This document shows positions 49,598 through 57,774 of a stretch of 57,775 nucleotides of DNA, one piece after another. A program made the position numbers and the translations under genes. The notes beneath the pieces were generated by a model. That model was not told the origin of the DNA. It worked only from the letters and a program-made list of their open reading frames with translations, and searched no databases. Within the stretch, counting starts at the first letter, position 1. Every line of letters starts with the position of its first letter. Location of the stretch: contig CAMYAB010000011.1 of NCBI GenBank assembly GCA_947253625.1, positions 1 to 57,775 on the forward strand. Reading direction: 5' to 3'. Source of the stretch: an uncultured Porphyromonadaceae bacterium. GTDB taxonomy: Bacteria; Bacteroidota; Bacteroidia; Bacteroidales; Porphyromonadaceae.

Positions 49598-51103
49598 ATG
49601 GCCAGATACACCACAGAGACCTCACATACCTTTGGGGAATACCTGCTGATCCCCGGGCTGACCACCCGTGACTGCACCCCCGAAAACATCGACCTCAGGA
49701 CGCCTCTCACCAAGTTTCGCAAGGGCGAAGAGCCAAAAATCAAGCTCAACATCCCCTTTGTCAGTGCGATCATGCAATCGGTATCCAACGACACCCTCGC
49801 CATTGAGCTGGCACGAAATGGAGGCTTGTCTTTCATCTACGGTTCACAGACCATAGAGAACCAAGCGGAGATGGTGAGGAGAGTGAAGAAGTTCAAAGCC
49901 GGGTTTGTAACCTCGGACTCCAACCTTACTCCGGACAACACCCTACAGGACGTTCTTGACCTGATCGACCGTACCGGCCACTCCACCATAGCGATCACAG
50001 ATGACGGCATGCCCGATGGCAAGCTACTCGGCATCGTGACCAGTAGAGACTACCGACTCAGCACGACCCCGCGTGACCGAAAGATCAGCGAATTCATGAC
50101 CCCATTCGACAAACTCATTGTCGCAAAAGTCGGCATCACACTCTCCGAGGCCAACGATATCATTTGGGACCACAAGCTGAATACACTTCCCATCATCACC
50201 GAAAACCAACACCTGAGCCACTTTGTATTTCGCAAAGACTATGACTCTCACCGAGAAAACCCCTACGAGCTATCAGACAAGCAGGACAAAACCCTCCTGG
50301 TAGGAGCCGGTATCAACACACGAGACTACCGTGAGCGTGTGCCGGCACTTGTAGAGGCCGGAGCCGATGTCCTATGTATCGACTCATCCGATGGTTACTC
50401 CGAGTGGCAAAAAGGCACCATCGTGTGGGTCAAAAAGCACTATCCCAACATACCTGTTGGAGCAGGGAACGTGGTGGAAAAGGATGGATTTGAATTCCTC
50501 GCCAAAGCCGGTGCAGACTTCATCAAAGTGGGTATAGGCGGTGGATCGATCTGTATCACTCGCGAACAAAAAGGCATTGGTCGCGGACAAGCCTCGGCCG
50601 TGATCGAAGTGGCGGAGGCTCGCGATGCCTACTACGAAAAAACAGGAGAGTACATCCCCATCTGCTCCGATGGAGGTATCGTCTACGATTACCACATTGT
50701 ACTCGCACTGGCCATGGGTGCAGACTTCCTGATGATGGGGCGCTACTTTGCACGATTTGACGAATCCCCCACCAAGCTACTCCGAGTCAATGGCAACTAC
50801 GTAAAAGAGTATTGGGGAGAAGGTTCAAACAGAGCCAAAAACTGGCAACGCTACGACTCCGGAAGCGAAACCTCGGGCATGAAGTTTGAGGAAGGAGTCG
50901 ACTCCTACATTCCCTATGCCGGTAAGATGAAGGACAGTCTCATGAGCACTCTCAGCAAGATCAAGTCGACCATGTGTAGCTGCGGATCCACTACGATTCC
51001 GCACCTCAAGGAAAACGCACACATCACCTTGGTGTCTCAAACCTCCATCGTCGAGGGTGGTGCACACGATGTGATCCTAAAGGATAGTGCCAAGAGCAGA
51101 TAA
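49598..51103 (+). CDS. guaB: IMP dehydrogenase, Tritrichomonas-type
   Basis: This enzyme oxidises IMP to XMP, the committed step of GMP synthesis. The 501 residues comprise a TIM barrel interrupted by two CBS domains (about 105-220). The active-site loop is GGGSICITREQKGIGRGQ with Cys319, and the mobile flap has NWQRYD with Arg418 and Tyr419. Asp261 (CIDSSDG) and Arg382 (GRYFARF) also fall at the same numbers as in the studied Tritrichomonas foetus enzyme. The REQKGIGRGQ loop differs from the common bacterial form, so this is a distinct subfamily. It has its own promoter and terminator. Confidence 0.94.
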   Translation: MARYTTETSHTFGEYLLIPGLTTRDCTPENIDLRTPLTKFRKGEEPKIKLNIPFVSAIMQSVSNDTLAIELARNGGLSFIYGSQTIENQAEMVRRVKKFKAGFVTSDSNLTPDNTLQDVLDLIDRTGHSTIAITDDGMPDGKLLGIVTSRDYRLSTTPRDRKISEFMTPFDKLIVAKVGITLSEANDIIWDHKLNTLPIITENQHLSHFVFRKDYDSHRENPYELSDKQDKTLLVGAGINTRDYRERVPALVEAGADVLCIDSSDGYSEWQKGTIVWVKKHYPNIPVGAGNVVEKDGFEFLAKAGADFIKVGIGGGSICITREQKGIGRGQASAVIEVAEARDAYYEKTGEYIPICSDGGIVYDYHIVLALAMGADFLMMGRYFARFDESPTKLLRVNGNYVKEYWGEGSNRAKNWQRYDSGSETSGMKFEEGVDSYIPYAGKMKDSLMSTLSKIKSTMCSCGSTTIPHLKENAHITLVSQTSIVEGGAHDVILKDSAKSR

Positions 51104-51161
51104 TTCCCTCCCGCATAACCACGCCAAATAGAGCACCAACCAGAGTGTACACCACATTCAC

Positions 51162-51207
51162 AAAGAGGAGCGAAGAGACAATGTCTCATTCGCTCCTCTC
51201 TTTTTTG
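51162..51207. terminator. Bidirectional terminator guaB / miaA
   Basis: AAGAGGAGCG...AGACA (51163-51180) pairs with TGTCT...CGCTCCTCT (51183-51199), with a small internal loop, followed by a run of T on the plus side and A/T on the other flank. It lies between convergent genes. Confidence 0.8.
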
Positions 51208-51245
51208 GGGTACCACAAAGGGTGTACGGATCCTAATTTTTTCCT

Positions 51246-52112
51246 CTAAATCTCTACGAGCTCAGCACCGGGCAGTTTTCGGAAAAAACGGTCCTGCTGT
51301 CGTGCCAAAGTCCTGGTGTTTTTCCGGATTAGTCGCTTGCACTCCTCTAGGTCAATCGCACCATCGAGGTAGGAAAAACACTCCCTGTACCCAATGGTCT
51401 GCAAAGCAGAGGTTGATCGGTAGGGGCGCAACGCTCGCACCTCATCCAGCAGACCTTCATTCATCATTTCATCCACACGACTATCGATTCGATCGTATAG
51501 GAGCGACCGCTCGCGCTCAAGGACGACAAGCCGGAGAGGAAAATTGAAGTGACGCAAGCGACCGGTGTGAAAGGACGAAAAAGCTCGGCCTGTGCCACGA
51601 AAGACCTCTAGGGCACGCAGCAATCGTCTGTAGTTATTGGGATCTACTTTTTCCAAATAGTCCGGATCAACCCGGAGTAGTTCTTGCCGGATCGCCTCCA
51701 GCCCGTTTTTTTCATATAGTTGCCGGACCTCTGTGCGCACGGTAGGAGATAGCTGCGGGATGGGATCCATCTCGTAGAGTAGCGCACGCACGTACAGCAT
51801 TGATCCCCCAACCACCAAGACATGCTCTCGCCCCTCCGCCATCCAACGGCCGATGAGCCGGAGAGCCTCATCAGCAAATTCACGTGCCGAGTAGACCACT
51901 CCAGGCGAAATTGTCTGGACAAAATGGTACTCCACCTCTCGCCGTAGACGAGGTGACGGTGCCGCAGTGCCTACAGACATTCCGGAGTAAACCTGCCGGG
52001 AGTCAGCGGATACAATGGGGGCGCTATACAGCCTGGCCAAATTGTGAGCATACTCCGTCTTACCGACAGCGGTAGGCCCCACCACGACCGTAACCCCATT
52101 GGTCAGCTCCAC
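51246..52112 (-). CDS. miaA: tRNA dimethylallyltransferase MiaA
   Basis: MiaA adds a dimethylallyl group to adenosine 37 of tRNAs that read codons starting with U. Its 288 residues include the P-loop GPTAVGKTEYA (12-22), SADSRQVYSGMSVGTA, VVGGSMLYVRAL and the C-terminal TRTLARQQDRFFRKL. It is the last gene of the minus-strand lpx cluster, six bases after the pRiA4b-like gene, and converges on guaB. Confidence 0.96.
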   Translation of the reverse strand: MELTNGVTVVVGPTAVGKTEYAHNLARLYSAPIVSADSRQVYSGMSVGTAAPSPRLRREVEYHFVQTISPGVVYSAREFADEALRLIGRWMAEGREHVLVVGGSMLYVRALLYEMDPIPQLSPTVRTEVRQLYEKNGLEAIRQELLRVDPDYLEKVDPNNYRRLLRALEVFRGTGRAFSSFHTGRLRHFNFPLRLVVLERERSLLYDRIDSRVDEMMNEGLLDEVRALRPYRSTSALQTIGYRECFSYLDGAIDLEECKRLIRKNTRTLARQQDRFFRKLPGAELVEI

Positions 52113-52118
52113 GATGGC

Positions 52119-52688
52119 TCACTGGTCATTTTCGTCCGTGATATCCAGGTCGGAGAGTTCATCCTCACTAAAGTCCTCCGTGTCGTACCCCATCTCTTTG
52201 ATCAGATCCACAGACTCGGGAGTGCCTTTTGGCGTGGTCTCTTTTTGGCTCTGCCGGGGCTCCAATAGCTCCTCCAGCAATGTACTCTGGTGTGGTGCTT
52301 CACCGGTCTCGAGTACCACCTTCGGTTCGCTCACAGACTCACCTAGGCGGATCTCACGCAGCTCCATGTACAGCGAGCGATTGCCAAGCATATCAAAGGT
52401 GTAGAGCAGTCGATCACCCTCATGATCCAGAAAATCCTCCAGGTAGGTATCCTCCATCAGGTACACCTCCTCATCCGACCGACCGGTACCCATATCGACT
52501 AGGTGTATGTCGTACTTGGGCCGCCATTGGCTGTCGGTGATCCTAAAGAGGGAGGGCTCATCGGTGGAGTAGTGTAGGGTCTTGGTCAAGGCTTGATAAA
52601 GCTCCAAAAAGGTGGCCGAACCATCGATCAGCAAATCTCGACGAAAACCCTTGACCTCATTGGAGGCGACAACAATACGGTAAACCAT
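52119..52688 (-). CDS. pRiA4b ORF-3-like (IS1096 TnpR-like) protein
   Basis: This 189-residue cytoplasmic protein has the pRiA4b ORF-3-like fold (about 1-120: DGSATFLELYQALTKTL, DEPSLFRI, FLDHEGDRLLYTFDMLGNRSLYMEL), followed by an acidic tail (last ~60 residues) rich in Glu and Asp. The family was first named from plasmid and insertion-sequence genes, but here it is an ordinary member of the lpx-miaA operon and shows no transposon features. Function unknown. Confidence 0.82.
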   Translation of the reverse strand: MVYRIVVASNEVKGFRRDLLIDGSATFLELYQALTKTLHYSTDEPSLFRITDSQWRPKYDIHLVDMGTGRSDEEVYLMEDTYLEDFLDHEGDRLLYTFDMLGNRSLYMELREIRLGESVSEPKVVLETGEAPHQSTLLEELLEPRQSQKETTPKGTPESVDLIKEMGYDTEDFSEDELSDLDITDENDQ

Positions 52689-52698
52689 ACTCCATCTT

Positions 52699-53493
52699 TT
52701 ACTCTATAGACCCACGGACGATACCTCGTTTCGAGGACTTGATGAACTCCAGTATTTTGTCTCGCTCCGGGCTGGGCTCACTCTCGAGCTCTATCGTCCT
52801 GAGCGCATCACTGTTGTTGAGCCCCCTGTTGTACAGGGTACGATAGATGTCGTTGATCCTAAAGATCTGCTCATTGGAGAAGTTGCGACGCCTGAGCCCC
52901 ACGATATTGATGCCACAATAGGATGCCGGCTCACGTCCAATAAGCGTATAGGGCGGTATATCCATCACCAGGCGCGAACCACCCTGTATCATTGCATGAT
53001 CACCTATCCGTACAAATTGGTGGACCAATGTACCACCGCTACAGATGGCATAGTCCATGATCTCCACCTCTCCCGCTATTTGGGATGCATTTCCGAGAAT
53101 CACATGGTTGTGCACCACGCAGTCATGAGCAACGTGTGCATAGGCCATGATTAGGCAGTCACTGCCGATCTTGGTCACCCCCCTGGAGGCGGTGCCACGG
53201 CTGACAGTGACACACTCACGTATCGTTGTGCGGTCGCCTATCTCCGCAGTGGTCTCCTCACCCCTGAACTTCAGATCCTGTGGCAGACCGGAAATGACCG
53301 CATAGGGGTGAATCTGACACTCCTCACCTATACGGGCCCCACTTCGGATAATAGCTCCGGAGTGCACATGCGTGCCTCTACCGATAGTGACATTGTCCTC
53401 AATGATTGCAAAAGCATCCACTCGCACTCCCTCGCCCAATACAGCGTCCGGGTGGACGACTGCCAGTTCACTTATCTGATTGGTACTACTCAT
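52699..53493 (-). CDS. lpxA: Acyl-ACP--UDP-GlcNAc O-acyltransferase LpxA
   Basis: LpxA performs the first step of lipid A synthesis, adding a hydroxyacyl chain to UDP-GlcNAc. Its 264 residues are largely left-handed beta-helix hexapeptide repeats (AVVHPDAVLGEGVRVDAFAI onward). The catalytic His lies in AYAHVAHDCVVHNHV, and a helical C-terminus begins at GLRRRNFSNEQI. It overlaps the end of lpxC/fabZ by eight bases. Confidence 0.96.
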   Translation of the reverse strand: MSSTNQISELAVVHPDAVLGEGVRVDAFAIIEDNVTIGRGTHVHSGAIIRSGARIGEECQIHPYAVISGLPQDLKFRGEETTAEIGDRTTIRECVTVSRGTASRGVTKIGSDCLIMAYAHVAHDCVVHNHVILGNASQIAGEVEIMDYAICSGGTLVHQFVRIGDHAMIQGGSRLVMDIPPYTLIGREPASYCGINIVGLRRRNFSNEQIFRINDIYRTLYNRGLNNSDALRTIELESEPSPERDKILEFIKSSKRGIVRGSIE

Positions 53494-54898
53494 TATCGAC
53501 TATTTTGTCTTCATTCTTGATTACCTGTGCCAAAAACTCTGTCTCAAAGACCAGCTTATCACCCACAAAGCCCAAGCCCCTCAGGCTTGCCATGCCACGA
53601 CGGACAGGGGCCATGGAGATCACTCGGAAAACAACTGTGTCTCCGGGTACGACCTTGTGCCTAAACTTGGTGTTTTCGATCTTCATGAAGTAGGTCGAGT
53701 AGCCGGCGACATTCTTTTTGAGCTGGTTCATCACCATGATACCCCCTACCTGAGCGGCACCCTCCACCAGCAATACCCCCGGCACAACCGGCTCACCCGG
53801 GAAGTGCCCTTGGAAAAAAGGCTCGTTGATCGAGAAGTTCTTGACCGCCACTATATCGTTTGAGCTGATCTCCATCACCTTGTCCACCATCAACATGGGG
53901 TACCGGTGTGGCAAAAACTTATTGATCTCCTTGATCCCCATGAGTGGCTCTCTATTGGGGTCATAAAGGGGGGCACGCTCCTGATTTTGTCGGATGTCCT
54001 TGCGGATCAGTTTCGACAACTTGCTATTGATCGAGTGTCCGGGACAGGTGGCAATCACACGTCCTCTCAGGCGACAGCCGATCAAAGCCAAGTCTCCCAC
54101 CAAGTCCAGTAGCTTGTGGCGTGCCGGCTCGTTGTTGTATTGGAGTGGTCTGTGGTTGATGTAGCCTAGCTGATCAGCCGGTATACCACTGACTCCTATA
54201 GAGCTTGTGAGGCGGTCCATCTGCTCTTGTGGGAGTGGTTGATCATAGATGACGATTGCATTGTCCAGATCCCCCCCTTTGATCAAGTCCTTCTCCAGCA
54301 ATCCCTTTATTTCGCGCACAAAAACAAAGGTACGGGCACCGGCCATCTCGTCGGCAAAGTCCTCCAACGACTCAAGCGTCGCATACTGATTGGACAGGAT
54401 GGCCGAGTCAAACGAAATAAGCACATTGGCGCAAAATCTATCGTCCGGCAACAAGGTGAGACGGGCACCGGTAGAGGGATCACTCACCTCCATCTTTTTG
54501 GTCACTATGTACTCTTCCCTCACCTGGGATTGCTCTTCCAGGCCCACCTCTTGTATCTTTTCGACAAAGGGCTTGGCGCTGCCATCCATGATCGGAAACT
54601 CCGGAGCATCCACCTCTATCAGACAGTTGTCGACACCAAGAGCATACAGTGCCGCCATGGCATGCTCGACGGTACTCACCTTCATTTTGTCATCGGATAG
54701 TATCGTCCCTCGCTCAGTCTTGGTCACGTATTCGGCCAGCGCCTGCAGAGTGGGTTTGTCGGGCAGATCCACACGACGGATCCGGATGCCGTAGTTGTCC
54801 TCTGCTGGGCAAAACTTGATGTGTATCTCCAGTCCGGTATGGAGTCCCTTTCCGCGGAGCTCAAATGATCCGGCCAGTGTATGTTGCTTATTGTCCAT
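53486..54898 (-). CDS. lpxC/fabZ: Bifunctional LpxC deacetylase / FabZ dehydratase
   Basis: This 470-residue fusion is typical of Bacteroidetes. The N-terminal LpxC part (about 1-305) deacetylates the lipid A precursor using zinc: His79 (VEHAMAAL), His260 and Asp264 (ARHKLLDLVGD), with His287 (CPGHSINSK) as acid. The C-terminal FabZ part (about 320-470) dehydrates hydroxyacyl-ACP: LPHRYPMLMVDKV, His364 in FFQGHFPGEP and Glu378. It connects lipid A and fatty-acid synthesis in one chain and lies six bases after lpxD. Confidence 0.97.
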   Translation of the reverse strand: MDNKQHTLAGSFELRGKGLHTGLEIHIKFCPAEDNYGIRIRRVDLPDKPTLQALAEYVTKTERGTILSDDKMKVSTVEHAMAALYALGVDNCLIEVDAPEFPIMDGSAKPFVEKIQEVGLEEQSQVREEYIVTKKMEVSDPSTGARLTLLPDDRFCANVLISFDSAILSNQYATLESLEDFADEMAGARTFVFVREIKGLLEKDLIKGGDLDNAIVIYDQPLPQEQMDRLTSSIGVSGIPADQLGYINHRPLQYNNEPARHKLLDLVGDLALIGCRLRGRVIATCPGHSINSKLSKLIRKDIRQNQERAPLYDPNREPLMGIKEINKFLPHRYPMLMVDKVMEISSNDIVAVKNFSINEPFFQGHFPGEPVVPGVLLVEGAAQVGGIMVMNQLKKNVAGYSTYFMKIENTKFRHKVVPGDTVVFRVISMAPVRRGMASLRGLGFVGDKLVFETEFLAQVIKNEDKIVDNE

Positions 54899-54904
54899 GT
54901 CGCT

Positions 54905-55978
54905 CTACTTGATTGCTTTTTCGTTTGCCGATTCGGCCAGTAGTCTCTTGAGGTCCTCCACCTCCTTGCGCAGCCTTTTTAGCTCTCGGTCCATCTCGGG
55001 AAGAGTGATGTACTTGGCGGCCGCTTTCATGGCTTGGAAGTGTGGCTGTGCCGGTGATCCAAAGTAAGTTCCCTCCTTGTCGACGTCACTGATCACCCCG
55101 GCTTGTGCGGCAAAGGTCACCCTGTCCGCTGTATGGAGGTGTCCGGACACCCCCACTTGGCCTCCCAGCCGGTTCCAAGCACCTAGCTTGGTAGAGCCTG
55201 CCACACCGGACTGTGCGGCTATGACAGTATGCTCATTCACCTCTGTATTGTGTGCCAACTGCACCAGGTTGTCTATCTTTACGCCTTTGCGAATGATTGT
55301 GGCATCCAATACGGCTCTGTCTATACAGGAGTTGGCACCCACATCCACATCGTCCTCTAGGATCACTTTGCCGGTCTGGGGGATCTTTTCGTACCCCTCC
55401 TCCGTCGGAGCAAACCCAAAGCCGTCCGAGCCGACTACCGCACCGGAGTGGATGATACACCGCTTTCCGATGATTGTATGGTCACAGATGACAGCCTGGT
55501 GGTAGATCTTAGTCTCCTCGTCGATGGTGCAGTTTTTCCCGACAAAAGCCTGTGGCATGATCGCACAACGGGCTCCGACCTTGGTACGCTCACCCACATA
55601 GGCCAGTGGGCCAATATAGGCTGTGGCATCCACCTCAGCGGTCGGGTGTACTACCGCCAGATCGGAGACGCCCGGCTCCAGATGAGACTGCCCCTTGAGG
55701 ATCTTGAGGAGTGTCGCCAGAGACTCATAGGCATTGTCGACACAGATCAGTGTCGCGGTGACTTTTCCCTGAGGCTCAAAGTCCCGATTGACCAGCACGG
55801 CACTACAGGACGTGGTGTACAAGAAATGCTCATACGCCGCATTGGACAAAAAGCTCAGATCTCCCGCTCCACCCTTCTCTATACTACTAAAGTTGGAGAG
55901 CACAACATTGGGGTCTCCGACTACTGTCCCGTGCAAGTATTCGGCCACCTGCCCGGCTGTTATCTCTATTTTCTTCAC
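54905..55978 (-). CDS. lpxD: UDP-3-O-acylglucosamine N-acyltransferase LpxD
   Basis: LpxD carries out the third lipid A step, adding the N-linked acyl chain. Its 357 residues comprise an N-terminal uridine-binding domain (about 1-105), hexapeptide beta-helix repeats (about 108-310; the catalytic His is expected in LVQLAHNTEV), and a C-terminal coiled helix (LPEMDRELKRLRKEVEDLKRL, split). It heads the lpx genes, 37 bases after pyrF on the same strand. Confidence 0.96.
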   Translation of the reverse strand: MKKIEITAGQVAEYLHGTVVGDPNVVLSNFSSIEKGGAGDLSFLSNAAYEHFLYTTSCSAVLVNRDFEPQGKVTATLICVDNAYESLATLLKILKGQSHLEPGVSDLAVVHPTAEVDATAYIGPLAYVGERTKVGARCAIMPQAFVGKNCTIDEETKIYHQAVICDHTIIGKRCIIHSGAVVGSDGFGFAPTEEGYEKIPQTGKVILEDDVDVGANSCIDRAVLDATIIRKGVKIDNLVQLAHNTEVNEHTVIAAQSGVAGSTKLGAWNRLGGQVGVSGHLHTADRVTFAAQAGVISDVDKEGTYFGSPAQPHFQAMKAAAKYITLPEMDRELKRLRKEVEDLKRLLAESANEKAIK

Positions 55979-56015
55979 TTGCCTCTACTGATTGCTTTTT
56001 CTAAAACTTGCGTTT

Positions 56016-56849
56016 TCAAACGATCCCCCTACTCCTCAGCTGATCGGCCATCTCCTCTTGGAGTTTTTTGGCCTGCTCGGCCGCCTTGGCGGCAAAGTCC
56101 GGACCGTTCCCGGCAAATATGATCCCACGAGAGGAGTTGACAAGCAACCCGCACTCATCATTGAGCCCATAGCGACAGACTTCGGCCAGGCTACCGCCCT
56201 GCGCACCGACACCGGGGACCAAAAGAAAGTGGTGGGGGACGATCTCTCGGATCTGCCTAAAGCACTCCGGCTGAGTGGCTCCCACCACATACATCATCCG
56301 ATCCGCATCCCCCCACGTGGCCGAGGTACGCAGCACCTGCTCGTACAGCTCAGTACGGCCGTCCTCAAGCTTTAGGTGCTGAAAGTCCGCCGACCCTTGG
56401 TTGGAGGTCAAGGCCAGCAGGACGACCCACCTACCCTCATAGGCCAAAAAGGGCGACACACTGTCCGAGCCCATGTAGGGTGCCACGGTCACCGCATCGG
56501 CACCCAATACCTCATACGCCGCACGGGCATAGAGGCTGGAGGTATTGCCGATATCTCCTCGCTTGGCATCCAGTATCACAAAAATCTCGGGATACTTCGT
56601 CCGAATGTACCCGATTGTCTCTTCCAGGACCTGCTGTCCTCGGTACCCCATGGCTTCGTAAAAAGCGACATTGGGCTTGTACGCCACTGTATATGGAGCG
56701 GTGGCATCCACCACCTGTCTATTGAACTCCAAGACGCCCTCAGCCCCAGTACCTAGGTGTCCAGGGATCTTCAGAGGATCACTATCCAGCCCAACGCACA
56801 GAAAGGAGCGCTTTGCCTGTATTTGTTGCAGTAGATCTTTTCGTGTCAT
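56016..56849 (-). CDS. pyrF: Orotidine-5'-phosphate decarboxylase
   Basis: This enzyme catalyses the last step of UMP synthesis. Its 277 residues belong to the longer, type 2 form: the catalytic DAKRGDI is at 94-100, with FLCVGLDSDP at the start, YKPNVAFYE for substrate binding and LLVPGVGAQGG near the C-terminus. It is the first gene of the minus-strand run leading into lpxD; the functional link is UMP/UDP-sugar supply only in a loose sense. Confidence 0.95.
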   Translation of the reverse strand: MTRKDLLQQIQAKRSFLCVGLDSDPLKIPGHLGTGAEGVLEFNRQVVDATAPYTVAYKPNVAFYEAMGYRGQQVLEETIGYIRTKYPEIFVILDAKRGDIGNTSSLYARAAYEVLGADAVTVAPYMGSDSVSPFLAYEGRWVVLLALTSNQGSADFQHLKLEDGRTELYEQVLRTSATWGDADRMMYVVGATQPECFRQIREIVPHHFLLVPGVGAQGGSLAEVCRYGLNDECGLLVNSSRGIIFAGNGPDFAAKAAEQAKKLQEEMADQLRSRGIV

Positions 56850-56881
56850 ATGTGACCTTTGTCTGTGTACAACCTCCCAAG

Positions 56882-56889
56882 CAAAGATA
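56882..56889 (-). promoter_or_regulatory. -7 promoter element of pyrF-lpx operon
   Basis: TATCTTTG on the minus strand, 33 bases before the pyrF ATG; no -33 element at the usual spacing. Confidence 0.5.
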
Positions 56890-56970
56890 CATTATTCCCA
56901 CAAATTTTTCTCTTTTCGTCACCGGGATACCACACACCGAATTATTTAGAGTTACTCCACACCATTTTTT

Positions 56971-57083
56971 CTCCTACTCTGTCTAAGCGATGGCTTCTAT
57001 CCGTGAAAACTTTTGCTTCTATCCGTGAAAAGTTGCGCTTCTATCCGTGAAACTCAGGGCCTCCTGCAAGTATCTGATTATCA
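56971..57083 (+). repeat. 22-bp tandem repeat element, copy D
   Basis: A degenerate unit (56971-56992) is followed by exact cores GCTTCTATCCGTGAAA at 56993, 57015 and 57037, spaced 22 bases apart. The linkers differ from the other copies (ACTTTT, AGTTGC). The tail matches copies A and C and ends in TGATTATCA at 57083. Confidence 0.9.
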
Positions 57084-57087
57084 AGAC

Positions 57088-57110
57088 CCCCAAAAAGAGA
57101 CTTTTTGGGG
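57088..57110. terminator. Short perfect hairpin beside repeat D
   Basis: CCCCAAAAAG (57088-57097) pairs with CTTTTTGGGG (57101-57110) around AGA. A T-containing stretch follows on the plus side. No gene ends here on the plus strand, so its role is unclear. Confidence 0.4.
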
Positions 57111-57208
57111 ACTCCAAAATCGCCCTTTTAGCCCTTGTTTCACCCCATGTTTTTTCCGCCAAAAAGCGCCCCCCTCCCTCGCGACTTCGACCCCTCAGGA
57201 GAGACCGA

Positions 57209-57252
57209 CCCCCGACCGGGGCAGCTCCATAGACTGCCGGACCGGTCGGGGG
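57209..57252 (-). terminator. GC-rich hairpin after lipocalin-like gene
   Basis: CCCCCGACCGG (57209-57219) pairs with CCGGTCGGGGG (57242-57252), with an inner GGCAG/CTGCC stem (57220-57224 with 57234-57238). It lies 27 bases beyond the stop of the minus-strand gene. It has no T run on that strand. Confidence 0.5.
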
Positions 57253-57279
57253 CCTGATTGTCAAATGCGCCGAAGCGGT

Positions 57280-57774
57280 CTAAGGTACTCTCACGAGGAC
57301 AAAACCTTTTCCATCCGCTTTGCCCTTCAGGGTGTACTCATTGCCATCGGCGGAGCAGGTCATGACCTCGTACGAGCCGGAGAGTCCACCGGCCTGACCC
57401 TTGGGGGTGATGGTTAGTGTCTTGGTGTCGAAAGCATAGGTACCGCTTATATTTGCAAACGTCACACCATTTAGGGATAGAGAGAAACTGTAGGCTCCGT
57501 TTTTCTCAAACACATATATGGATTGCTCCGACTTATCTTTTTGCTCCCACCTACCTTTTGCGTAGTCCTTGGAAGCTTTGGCCACTCTCCACTTGCCCAG
57601 TATATTGGTACTCTTTTCGCAAGGTGGCGTAGGGGTCGGTGCCGGTTGCTCGGGCTCCTTTTCTTTCTCCTTGGGTGGTGCAGGAGGTGTGGGTGCGGGG
57701 GCCTCGGGCTCCTTCTCTTTCTCCTTCTCCTTCTCGGGAGGAGTGGGGGCGGGGGCCTCAGGCTCCTTCTCTTT
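57280..57774 (-). CDS. Lipocalin-like protein with Lys/Glu/Pro repeats (partial, 5' end missing)
   Basis: The frame is open to the right edge, so only the last 164 residues are seen. The first ~51 visible residues are low-complexity repeats of the form KEKEKEPEAPAPTPP. The rest begins ILGKWRVAKAS and continues as a beta-rich domain of about 110 residues (YVFEKNGAYSFSL, GTYAFDTKTLTIT), like the lipocalin-like domains of small Bacteroidetes lipoproteins. An internal GTG could be taken as a start, but the coding pattern clearly continues upstream. The repeat part is probably a stalk lifting the domain off the membrane. Confidence 0.75.
   Translation of the reverse strand, partial: KEKEPEAPAPTPPEKEKEKEKEPEAPAPTPPAPPKEKEKEPEQPAPTPTPPCEKSTNILGKWRVAKASKDYAKGRWEQKDKSEQSIYVFEKNGAYSFSLSLNGVTFANISGTYAFDTKTLTITPKGQAGGLSGSYEVMTCSADGNEYTLKGKADGKGFVLVRVP
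57622..57774 (-). repeat. In-frame imperfect coding repeats (stalk)
   Basis: Three imperfect units of about 45-54 bases, each encoding a KEKEKEPE block followed by a Pro/Ala/Thr block. Purine-rich and C-rich blocks alternate. The array continues past the window edge. All units keep the frame. Confidence 0.75.

Larger units (their letters stand above)
56850..57279. other. Intergenic region pyrF / lipocalin-like gene
   Basis: No gene is seen. The region contains the pyrF promoter element, repeat element copy D and two hairpins (57088-57110 and 57209-57252). Confidence 0.6.

Noticed and set aside
52119..52688. Insertion sequence suggested by the IS1096 TnpR-like label
   Set aside because: No terminal inverted repeats, transposase motif or target duplication; the gene fits tightly in the lpx operon.
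57280..57585. Complete 101-residue protein at the right edge
   Set aside because: The apparent start is a GTG within a continuous reading frame with consistent repeats upstream, so the gene is longer and cut by the window.
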